A program made the position numbers and the translations under genes. From the NCBI GenBank assembly GCA_947000775.1, contig CAMQGK010000008.1, forward strand, positions 19,152,001 to 19,216,000: a DNA stretch of 64,000 nt, written 5' to 3'. The notes under the pieces were generated by a model. The model saw nothing but the letters and a program-made list of their open reading frames with translations. It was not told the DNA's origin and made no database searches. Shown piece after piece: positions 1 through 12,000 of this stretch; within the stretch, counting starts at the first letter, position 1; every line of letters starts with the position of its first letter. This DNA comes from Pterois miles (Eukaryota; Chordata; Actinopteri; Perciformes; Scorpaenidae).

Positions 1-138
1 CAGCTATCTTAGTATAAAGACTGGAAACAGCTATCTTAGCATAAAGACTGGAAACAGCTATCTTAGTATAAAGACTGGAAACAGCTATCTTAGTATAAAG
101 ACTGGAAACTGCTATCTTACCTTAGCATAAAGACTTCA
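1..138. repeat. 27-bp minisatellite at left edge
   Basis: Four near-perfect 27-bp units (core CTATCTTAGTATAAAGACTGG) followed by a degenerate unit. The array probably continues left of the window. It lies in what should be an NFXL1 intron. Bases 139-482 hold AT-rich intron with no feature that I can see apart from a short ATT run near 200. Confidence 0.9.
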
Positions 139-482
139 AATAAGTGGAAACAGCTCTTCCAAAACTGATAAGCATTTGACCTTTATATACTTTGGTTACA
201 TTATTATTATTATTATTAATGATAAAATTATTATAATATTCATAAAACAACATACTTTCAGTGATCCTCTGGAAAAATTACTGTACTATTTCACCACTGA
301 TGAACTATTGCTTTTCAACAGAGGATGTCAAACTTGATAATAAATTGTGTGTATATTTGTCTTTATTATTATTATTATCTGCCATCAGCTGTATCAGTGA
401 TGTTTCCTGTTTCCTGGCAGAGAGAATAAATGATGTTTGTTGAACCTCTCGATTTCCTGATTCACACGTTGTGTATTTTTAG

Positions 483-560
483 GTGCAGTTAGCCGGTCCG
501 TGGGAGCAGCCGTCTGAACCGGCGTTTGTTCAGAAAGCTCTGCCCTGTCCGCCATGTCAA
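483..560 (+). CDS. NFXL1: NFXL1 internal exon next to a minisatellite
   Basis: After an AG at 481-482 the frame reads VQLAGPWEQPSEPAFVQKAL followed by PCPPCQ, which fits an NFXL1 linker leading into a Cys-rich repeat. Ending the exon at 560 (CAA|GTACCC) gives 26 whole codons and joins the next exon at 5258 in frame. However, the next bases encode VPIPT, which I recall as conserved in vertebrate NFXL1, and a better donor (AAC|GTAGGT) sits at 575. Using that donor leaves phase 2, which does not fit the 5258 exon. The true 3' border is therefore open. Confidence 0.65.
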
Positions 561-1272
561 GTACCCATACCAACGTAGGTCCAACACACACAGTACCCAT
601 ACCAACGTAGGTCCAACACACACAGTACCCATACCAACGTAGGTCCAACACACACAGTACCCATACCAACGTAGGTCCAACACACACAGTACCCATACCA
701 ACGTAGGTCCAACACACACAGTACCCATACCAACGTAGGTCCAACACACACAGTACCCATACCAACGTAGGTCCAACACACACAGTACCCATACCAACGT
801 AGGTCCAACACACAGTACCCATACCAACGTAGGTCCAACACACACAGTACCCATACCAACGTAGGTCCAACACACACTGTACCCATACCAACGTAGGTCC
901 AATACACACTGTACCCATACCAACGTAGGTCCAATACACACTGTACCCATACCAATGTAGGTCCAACACACAGTACCCATACCAACGTAGGTCCAACACA
1001 CAGTACCCATACCAACGTAGGTCCAATACACACTGTACCCATACCAATGTAGGTCCAACACACAGTACCCATACCAACGTAGGTCCAACACACACTGTAC
1101 CCATACCAATGTAGGTCCAACACACAGTACCCATACCAACGTAGGTCCAACACACACTGTACCCATACCAACGTAGGTCCAATACACACTGTACCCATAC
1201 CAACGTAGGTCCAACACACAGTACCCATACCAACGTAGGTCCAACACACAGTACCCATACCAACATAGGTCC

Positions 1273-1335
<63 letters not shown>

Positions 1336-1352
1336 CCCATACCAACATAGGT

Positions 1353-1398
<46 letters not shown>

Positions 1399-4300
1399 CA
1401 CATACCAATGTTGTTCAACAAATGACATTTCATAATAGAATAGAAGTAATTTAGTTTTACTTTTGTAAAACTGTTTATACGGCCGTCCGGTCGTCACATT
1501 CAGTCCAAAATGGTGGAAGCGTAACTCTGCTACTGGACGCTGATGTTGCAACAGAACAAACAACCAACTTTGACTTCTTAGCAGTCCTTTGTTAATACTG
1601 TGGAAGACATTCAAACATTTTTCAAACATGGGCAGTAGTTTTCACATTAAAAGCCTGTAATATTTCTGCAGGAAAGGAGTTCAGTACTTTTGGTGAAGCT
1701 GAGGGTTAAACTGGTATTGAATTAATATGAAAACATGAAGTATAGCAGTGCACGCAGCAGTGCTGCTGGCGAACAGAATAAAATGAAACTAAACAGGAGG
1801 TTGAGTCCCGGTGTGCCGGCTGCTTTGGTGCTGTCACAGATCATTACGCCTGAGATTATAAAACACACTGCACGCTGTGTGTTGTGAGTGTGTGGATCAC
1901 AGTCGTGTGTGCCAGCTGCCTGCAGTGACGCAGTGGACGACCAACACCGAACATCTGTGTGTCGATGCTGAGGAAGCTCAGGCCAACAGCCACAAGCAGG
2001 AATGACTGTGTGGACCTCCATAGGTATTAATGTGTATGGAGAATGAACTAACAGATGACAACCAGATCGGATATTACAGAATACAGTAGGTGTGGTTTCA
2101 CCGTGAGAAAACATGTTTTTAAACGGACACTGAAGCGTAGACCTTTGTTTCTGGCTGTTAATGGTAGAAGTAGCAATATGGCTGCTGCTAGCAGTGCAGC
2201 TACTGTCCTGTAACATAGACTGTATGTAAAGATGGCCGACATGACAGCTCCCCGAATGTGAAGCCAAAACATCTGATTCGTCCTCTGGTGGCTGTAGGTC
2301 ATAAACTCCACCCCCTCCATGTTAGTCTAAACTAAAGTCATTAATACATTACTAGCCGCTAGCTGTACATTACTAGCCGCTAGCTGTACCTAGCTGTACA
2401 TTACTAGACGCTAGCTGTACATTACTAGCTGCTAGCTGTACATTACTAGCCGCTAGCTGTACATTACTAGCCGCTAGCTGTACATTACTAGCTGCTAGCT
2501 GTACATTACTAGCTGCTAGCTGTACATTACTAGCTGCTAGCTGTACATTGCTAGCTGCTAGCTGTACATTAACCCTTTTATGCTGTACTATCTTACAGCA
2601 TTACTAGCCGCTAGCTGTACATTACTAGCCACCAGCTGTACATTACTAGCTGCTAGCTGTACATTACTAGCTGCTAGCTGTACATTAACCCTTTTATGCT
2701 GCACTATCTTACAGCATTACTAGCCGCTAGCTGTACATTACTAGCTGCTAGCTGTACATTACTAGCCGCTAGCTGTACATTACTAGCTGCTAGCTGTACA
2801 TTGCTAGCTGCTAGCTGTACATTAACCCTTTTATGCTGTACTATCTTACAGCATTACTAGCCGCTAGCTGTACATTACTAGCCACCAGCTGTACATTACT
2901 AGCTGCTAGCTGTACATTAACCCTTTTATGCTGTACTATTTTACAGCATTACTAGCCGCTAGCTGTACATTACTAGCTGCTAGCTGTACATTACTAGCCG
3001 CTAGCTGTACATTACTAGCTGCTAGCTGTACATTAACCCTTTTATGCTGTACTATCTTACAGCATTATTAGCTGTTAGCTGTACATTACTATTCGCTAGC
3101 TGTACTTTAGTAGTTGCTTGCTGCACATTACTAGCCACCAGCTGTACTTAAGTAGTTGGTAGCTGTACTTCATAGCTGCTAGCTGTATATTATTAGCTAC
3201 TAGCTGTACATTAACCCTGTTTTGCTGCACTGTCTTACAGCATAACTGTATTTATTATCCTGCTTACATAAGCAATCAATAATAAAAACGATCCACCAGA
3301 GTCCGACATCTGAACTGTGTCCAAAGCAACAAGTCTTGGTTAAGCGGTTATGAAGAAATCACAAACTGTGTTGACCAATCAGAATAGTTATTGTGTTCAA
3401 CAAAGCCGTGCAATAAAGGTACATAGTCTAGTATAATATAGAACAGTACAGCATGTACGACATAAAACATACTGCAGTATAAGGTGCAGTGTAATACTAA
3501 TACTGGCGTAGAGCGTCGTGACCAGTAACTTTAAATGTTCAGTTTGTTCCTCTGTTTCTTTCAGGGCCTGTTTTGGAGAACATGAGGTAAGAACCCTGTT
3601 TACAGCCTCCACCTTCATGCTGGTTTCCCAGTTTAACCAGTTAATACCCAGCTCTGACTCCGACGCTGCAGCCTTCACTTTCATCCCTTCCTCCTCTCCT
3701 CCTCGTCCCTCTTCTCTCTGGAGGCTTTTCTTTCCTGTCTCGTCATCCATTATTAGTCTGTCCTGACCTTCACATTCACTCGTCTCTGTCTCCACACGTC
3801 TCCTCTGTCCTTCTCTGTCTCCTCTTTCTTTGTCCTTCTCTGTCTCCTTTCTCTCTGTTTGTCTCCTCTGTCCTTCTCTGTCTCCTCTCTCTCTGTTCGT
3901 GTCCTCTGTCCTTCTCTGTCTCCTCTCTCTCTGTTCGTCTCCTCTGTCCTTCTCTGTCTCCTCTCTGTCTCCCCACGTCTCCTCTGTCCTTCTCTGTCTC
4001 CTCTCTTTCTTTGTCCTTCTCTGTCTCCTCTCACTCGTCTCCTCTGTCCTACTCTGTCTCCTCTCTCTCTGTTCGTCTCCTCTGTCCTTCTCTGTCTCCT
4101 CTCTCTCTGTTCGTCTCCTCTGTCCTTCTCTGTCTCCTCTCTCTCTGTTCGTGTCCTCTGTCCGTCTCTGTCTCCTCTCTCTCTGTTCGTCTCCTCTGTC
4201 CTTCTCTGTCTCCTCTCTCTCTGTTCGTGTCCTTCTCTGTCTCCTCTCTCTCTGTTCGTCTCCTCTGTCCTTCTCTGTCTCCTCTCTCTCTGTTCGTCTC

Positions 4301-5586
4301 CTCTGTCCTACTCTGTCTCCTCTCTCTCTGTTCGTGTCCTCTGTCCTTCTCTGTCTCCTCTCTGTCTCCACACGTCTCCTCTGTCCTACTCTGTCTCCTC
4401 TCTCTCTGTTCGTCTCCTCTGTCCTTCTCTGTCTCCTCTCTCTCTGTTCGTGTCCTCTGTCCGTCTCTGTCTCCTCTCTCTCTGTTTGTCTCCTCTGTCC
4501 GTCTCTGTCTCCTCTCTCTCTGTTTGTCTCCTCTGTCCTTCTCTGTCTCCCTCTCTCTCTGTTCGTCTCCTCTGTCCTTCTCTGTCTCCTCTCTCTCTGT
4601 TCGTGTCCTCTGTCCTTCTCTGTCTCCTCTCTCTCTGTTCGTCTCCTCTGTCCTTCTCTGTCTCTCTCTCTCTCTCTGTCCTCTCCTCACTGTCTCCTCT
4701 CTCTCTTTCTCTCTGTCCTTCTCTGTCTCCTCTCTCTCTGTTCGTCTCCTCTGTCCTTCTCTGTCTCCTCTCTCTCTGTTCGTCTCCTCTGTCCTTCTCT
4801 GTCTCCTCTCTCTCTGTTCGTGTCCTCTGTCCTTCTCTGTCTCCTCTCTCTCTTTTCTCCTCTCCTTCTCTGTCTCCTCTCTCTCGTCTCCTCTGTCCTT
4901 CTCTGTCTCCTCTCTCTCTGTTCGTGTCCTCTGTCCTTCTCTGTCTCCTCTCTCTCTGTTCGTGTCCTCTGTCCTTCTCTGTCTCATCTCTCTCTGTTCG
5001 TGTCCTCTGTCCTTCTCTGTCTCATCTCTCTCTGTTCGTGTCCTCTGTCCTTCTCTTTCTCCTCTCTCTCTGTTCGTGTCCTCTGTCCTTCTCTGTCTCC
5101 TCTCTCTCTGTTCGTCTCCTCTGTCCTTCTCTGTCTCCTCTCTCTCTGTTCGTGTCCTCTGTCCTTCTCCTGCTCTTCATCCCATTTAGCTGTTGGGTAT
5201 TGAACTCACATCGTTCACCGTGACACGATGCTGAATGAAGACTTGTCTGTCCATCAGGTCAGCTCGGTGCCGTGTCATCGCCGGGGGCGATTCTCCTGTA
5301 AACGACCTTGCGGACGACCTTTGACCTGCGGAAACCACACCTGCAGCTGGGAGTGTCACCTGGTTACCGACGACAACAAGGTGATCTCATTGTCAGTTAA
5401 TGCCAAAAGTTATTAAGAGATCTTAAAACGTACATATTAGAGCTGTGAAAGATAATAACAAGTGAACGCAAATTCATTTTAACGCCACTAAGTTGTTTAA
5501 CACATGAACACAACTTGTGATTTTTAGGTTTAGGGTGACAATACTGGTCTAGACTAGAGAACCTGATGGATCCAGGTCAGACTACT

Positions 5587-5626
<40 letters not shown>

Positions 5627-5685
5627 ATCCTGGTCTCATCTGAAACTAGAGAACCTGATGGATCCATCAGTACCAACCAGGTCAG

Positions 5686-5717
<32 letters not shown>

Positions 5718-5776
5718 ATCCTGGTCTCATCTGAAACTAGAGAAACTGATGGATCCATCAGTACCAACCAGGTCAG

Positions 5777-5817
<41 letters not shown>

Positions 5818-5876
5818 ATCCTGGTCTCATCTGAAACTAGAGAACCTGATGGATCCATCAGTACCAACCAGGTCAG

Positions 5877-5911
<35 letters not shown>

Positions 5912-5970
5912 ATCCTGGTCTCATCTGAAACTAGAGAACCTGATGGATCCATCAGTACCAACCAGGTCAG

Positions 5971-6002
<32 letters not shown>

Positions 6003-9000
6003 ATCCTGGTCTCATCTGAAACTAGACCAGGTCAGGTTTTGGCGAAGAATAACTGTCATGTCCATTTCAAAGGGGTCCGTTGACCTCTGACCTGCAGGTA
6101 TGTGGATGTAAATGGGTTCTGTGGGTCCCCCCAGGCTCCTGATGCTGTACTATCATGGTCCTTGGGTGCCGTTATGTGGCGTCATGTGACTACAACAATA
6201 AAAGCGGTAACTTCCTTCTACCTCACAGACTCAAATGAAGCAAATATATTGAGTCTGCATTAAAAAATCTGTTCCAGAATTGTGAAAAAGTTGCAGTACA
6301 GGTGAATTGATTTGTTTTTTCCCTCCCTTGTTTACGATGATGTTGATCACAACGCTAAAACCGCTGAAAGGCTGTAAGCTTTGAAAACTGATATGGGAAT
6401 GGATACTAAAGAGCTTCCACAGCACACCGATCAGACCGATCACATCAATGAATCACTCCCTCTCTTTCTGTCTGCAGTGTGAGGTGTGTGAGGAGGGCTG
6501 CTCTAAGCCCCGCCCCCCCGGCTGCCCTCACCCCTGCTCCCGCCCCTGTCACCCCGGCAACTGCCCCACCTGCAGCCAGATGATCCGCCAACGCTGCCAC
6601 TGCAAGATCAGCATGCTCTACGTGGAGTGCACGTCAGTACACGCAGCGCTTTCATTACGTCGCCATCGCGTCCTAGTGGTTTGAGATTTAGTCCACTGAT
6701 GAACTAATTACAGCGTCCTGTCCTCGTACAACGCTTCCTATGAAGTCTGACCATCGATCATTCCTCATCTTTCTCTTTGAAACATGCGTACAGTCTTCAA
6801 AATAAACTTCCATCTTCAGTGGAAGCAACTTGGTTATGTTTAGAAGAAGGTGGCGGTTCAGATTAAAAAAACTCAAATCCGGATGTTAAGGGAAAAATAA
6901 AAAATCACTATGGAAGTTGTCACTTTATGTACGTTTGCCATGTGACAGATAAGTCAAGCTTTGACTTAAAGTAACCATGGAAGCAGCTTGAGCTACATAC
7001 AAATAAACACACTGCTCAAAACAATAGAGGGAACACAAAAATAATTCATCCTAGATATCAATGGATGAAATATTCCAGTTGAATCTTTATTCATTACATA
7101 GTGGAATACGCTGAGAACAAAATGACATAAAAATGATCAATGTAAATCCACATTATTATATCATGGAAAGTGTAAAATCACATTACTGGCTGATCCAACT
7201 TGAGTATAGAGTCTCAGTCAGACGGAGGCTCAGCAGTGAGGGACCTCCAGGTGACGGTGGGACCTCCCAAAGCCAGGTCCTCCTGAGGGATCTCCTCCTG
7301 AGGGATCTCCTCCTGAGGGATCTCCTCCTGAGGGAGCTCCTCCCAGACCTGGATTAAAGCATCAGTCGACTCCTGGACAGTTTGTGTTGCAACGTGCCGT
7401 TTGTGGACGGAACGAGACGCGATGTCCCAGATATGCTGGATTGGATTCAGGTCTGGGGACCGGGCAGGCCGGTCCGTAGCATCCAGGCCTTCATCATGCA
7501 GGAGCTGCTGACACACTTCGGCCACATGAGGCCGAGCACTGTCCTGCATCAGAAGGAACCCAGGGCCCAGTGCACCAGTATATGGTCTCACAGTGGGTCT
7601 GAGGATCTGATCCGGTACCTAATGGCAGTCAGGGTACCTCTGCACATGGGGGGCTGAGCGGCCCTCCAAAGAAATGCCTCCCCTCACCATCACTGACCCA
7701 CCACCGAACCAGTGATGGTGGAGGACGTTGCAGCAGAACGTTCTCCACGGCGTCTCCACGGCGTCTCCACGGCGTCTCCAGACTCCGTCACGTGTGCTCA
7801 GTGTGAACCTGGTCTCATCCGTGAAGATCACAGGGCTCCAATGGCCAATCTGCCCACCTTGGTGTTCTCTGGCAAATGCCAATCGCCCTGCAGAGTGCTG
7901 GGCTGTCAGAACAAGCCCCACTTGTGGACGTCAGGTCCTCATACCACCCTCATGGAGTCTGTTTCTGACAGTCTGAGCAGAAACATGCACATTAGTGGCC
8001 TGCTGGAGGTCATTCTGCAGGACTCTGGCAGTGCTCCTGCTGTTCCTCCTGCACAAAGGAGGAGGTAGCGGTCCTGCTGCTGGGTTGTTGCCCTCCTACG
8101 GCCCCCTGCGCATCTCCTGGTGTCCTGGCCCGTCTCCTGCTGGGTTGTTGCCCTCCTACGGCCCCCTGCGCATCTCCTGGTGTACCGGCCCGTCTCCTGC
8201 TGGGTTGTTGCCCTCCTACGGCCCCCTGCGCATCTCCTGGTGTCCTGGCCCGTGTACCGGCCCGTCTCCTGGTGTACCGGCCCGTCTCCTGGTGTACCGG
8301 CCCGTCTCCTGGTGTACCGGCCCGTCTCCTGGTGTCCTGGCCCGTCTCCTGGTGTACCGGCCCGTTTCCTGGTGTACCGGCCCGTCTCCTGGTGTACCGG
8401 CCCGTCTCCTGGTGTACCTGAACTTCTGTGGGTTGTAGACCCGGCCTCATGCTGCCTGTAGGGGGGAGAGCACTGACACAACGCAAAAGTGACCAAAAAA
8501 ATCAGCCAGAAAGGACGAGAACAGAGACCTGGTCTGGGGTCATCACCTCCAGAACCTGTCCTTTACAGGGGTTGTCCTGCTAACTGCCTCTCAGTTCCCC
8601 CTGCTGTCCATTAACAGCAGCTGACTCAGTCATGTTGCTTCCTGACTGGACAGACTGACTAACCAGGACTGGGACTGACTGGAGTCACCGTGTTGGTTCA
8701 GGGTTCCCTTTATTTATTTGAGCAGTGTTTCTAAATATAATCAGTACATCAGCTACGACCTCCTGACTGAAGTGATTGTCGCGGCTCATTTAGACGTTAA
8801 AACGAGTCACGTGTCAACGTGGATTTGCTCACCGTCGGTGTGTTGTTACCGTTGTGGTCGACTCTCACGGCTCTCGTAGCGTCGTTTTTAGAGAGGAAGC
8901 TGTAAACGCTGCCGTCTGCTGACTGTGTCCCTCTGTGCAGGAAGTTGACATCAGCTGATGAGCAGACGAAGGTGGCGCTGGGCTCCTGCAACAACCAGTG

Positions 9001-12000
9001 TCCTAAAGAGGTGAACACACAACTCACGTCCATCTATGGAGACCTCTGCTGGGCCCCATTGCATCATGGGACTTGTTTATCAGTGTTTGGAAGTGGAGTC
9101 ACCTGCCTCTCATTACTGTGTGTGTGACAACATGCAGAAAATAGTCTCAGTGTTCCCTCCTTTCCTTCTCTTTGGGTCCTCTGTGCTCCTCACGTCCCGA
9201 TCAATAATCAATACCCATCAGCGTCGTGGCAGGAAGAAACACGATACGACCCGTTGGTCTCACCCCGATAATCAGTTTAGCTCTGTGGAGCCAGATGACA
9301 CACACTAACACACACTAACACACACTAACACACTCTGACACACAGTAACACACACTCTGACACACTAACACACACTAACACACACTAACACACTCTGACA
9401 CACAGTAACACACACCTACACACTAACACACACTAACACACACTAACACACACTAACACACACTAACACACACTGACACACTCTGACACACACTCACACA
9501 CTCTGACACACTCTGACACACTCTGACACACACTAACACACACTAACACACACTGACACACTCTGACACACAGTAACACACACTCTGACACACTAACACA
9601 CACTAACACACACTAACACACTCTGACACACAGTAACACACACTCTGACACACTAACACACACTAACACACACTAACACACACTAACACACTCTCACACA
9701 CTCTCACACACTCTGACACACTCTGACACACTCTGACACACACTAACACACACTAACACACACTAACACACTCTGACACACACTAACACACTCTGACACA
9801 CTCTGACACACTCTGACACACACTAACACACACTAACAAAGAACACAACACACAGTAACACACACACACACTCTGACACACACTAACACACTCTGACACA
9901 CACTAACACACACAACACACTTGCCCCTGACACACACTAACACACTCTGACACAGAAACGCTAACACACGCTAACACACGCTAACACACGCTAACACACA
10001 CTAACACACTCTGACACACAGTAACACACACTCTGACACACAGTAACACACACCTGACACACTAACACACACTAACACACTCTGACACACACTAACACAC
10101 TCTGACACACAGTAACACACACTAACACACTCTGACACACACTAACACACACTAACACACTCTGACACACAGTAACACACACTAACACACACAACACACA
10201 CTAACACACTCTGACACACACACACACTCTAACACACTCTGACACACACTCTAACACACTAACACACACAGGCCTTTGAGGGTCTGTCTGAAGGTGAGGA
10301 CTGACCAAAATGTCGTCACTCTGAAGGTCTGAAACTCACAATGATAGCCACACACACACACACACACACACACAGAGTCAGATGTTTGTTTGAAGTGTGT
10401 TAGTGTGTGTTTTCAAGCCTGGACACACACTGTGGAATAACAAGCAGAGGAGGCTCTGATTGATTCTGACAGTGACTTTGGTCTTTTATGAGGTAAACGT
10501 AAAGATTCGGGATGGGACGGGTTCTGGTGAGGATCCAGGTTTGTGGGTCTGGTAAGGATCCAGGTTTGTGGGTCTGGTGAGGATCCAGGTTTGTGGGTCT
10601 GGTGAGGATCCAGGTTTGTGGGTCTGGTAAGGATCCAGGTTTGTGGGTCTGGTAAGGATCCAGGTTTGTGGGTCTGGTAAGGATCCAGGTTTGTGGGGGT
10701 CAGGCAGGTTTGTGGGGGTAAGGGTCCAGGTTTGTGGTTCTGGTAAGGGTCCAGGTTTGTGGGTCTGGTAAGGATCCAGGTTTGTGGGTCTGGTGTTCCT
10801 CAGCGGCTTCGTTCTCTCTGTTCTAGCTGAGCTGTGGCCATCGCTGTAAGCAGGTGTGTCATCCAGGTGTGTGTGAAGAGAAGTGTCAGCAGAAGGTGAA
10901 GCTCAGGTGTCCCTGCAAGAGGATCAAGAAGGTACGCTCACATGATGTAGGTGGAACTGGCTGGTAGATCCAGGGCCAGACCCGGACTACACACGTGTGA
11001 GGTTTGTGTATTTCTCTAACTGTGTGTGTGTGTGCAGGAGTTGCCGTGCTCGCTGTCCGATCGGTGTGTCGTTCAGTGTGACGACGCCTGCAGAGACCAG
11101 CAGAGGAGAGTCAGCCAGGTACGCCAACACTGAGCCGGGAAGACTCGGCCGTCTGGGTTTAGTCCTCTCCGGGTCGGGGTACCAGGGTGCCGTCATTTCA
11201 TGGTCCCAACTGATGTGAAATTACAAGCCCCGTAGAAATGAAAACAGAGTTCCTGTAGGGTCTTAAAATGTCTAAAATGACACAAATTTAAGGCCCTAAA
11301 GTGTCTTAAAAACACAAAATGTCTTAAATCCTGTTTTGGCAGGTCGTAGACATCCATTAACCTTACTGTCGTTTCAAATGAAATGCATTTTGTTGCCTTT
11401 AAATTTTAGTTTTTTGAGCACGCGTAACTAAACTATAAAGAGGAACCAAAAGGGAAAAGCTGTTCAGCCCGGACATATTTCATCAGAGCACAGCCAGGTC
11501 ACGTCTGGTCCAGGGGAGTGGTGATCCCCAGAGGAGAAACCCCAGAGGAGAAACCCCAGAGGAGAAACCCCAGAGGAGAAGCCCCAGAGGAGAAGCCCCA
11601 GAGTGACGCCGCTGACATTGCTTTAGCTAAACAGAGCACTAAAACCTAGTAGTAGTAGTAGTAGTAGTATTTTTATTCAGTCATCACACGTAATACACTA
11701 ATTTTGAACAGTACAATCAGTATTGACGAAGTCCACAGTGTTTTTGTTAGTGACTGAAAGCAAAATGCTTCTATACGTCTGTTTAACCAACAGTGCTGCT
11801 CAACGTTAGCGACAGCGATGGTCCGACACTTCGTAAAAATACGAAAATAACCTTATTAAATGTTCAGTTAGACCCCGGTCCACGATACTGACGTTCCAAA
11901 TAACGGACTCAAACAAAAGAAATGGGTATAGTGTCACTCTTTATTTAAGAGTGTCTGATTTAAGACACATGGGTGTCAGAGTGCTGAACCCCGTCAGACC

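Noticed and set aside
394..1629. Minus-strand open frames of 283-411 codons
   Set aside because: Pure translations of the minisatellite next to the NFXL1 exon; no domain, periodic with the unit.
2340..3240. CRISPR-like regular repeats
   Set aside because: Units are contiguous with no unique spacers, and the genome is vertebrate.
3397..5223. Arg/Glu-rich (minus) and Leu/Ser/Cys-rich (plus) frames of 300-457 codons
   Set aside because: They are the 38-bp pyrimidine array read on both strands; stop-free because the unit lacks stop triplets.
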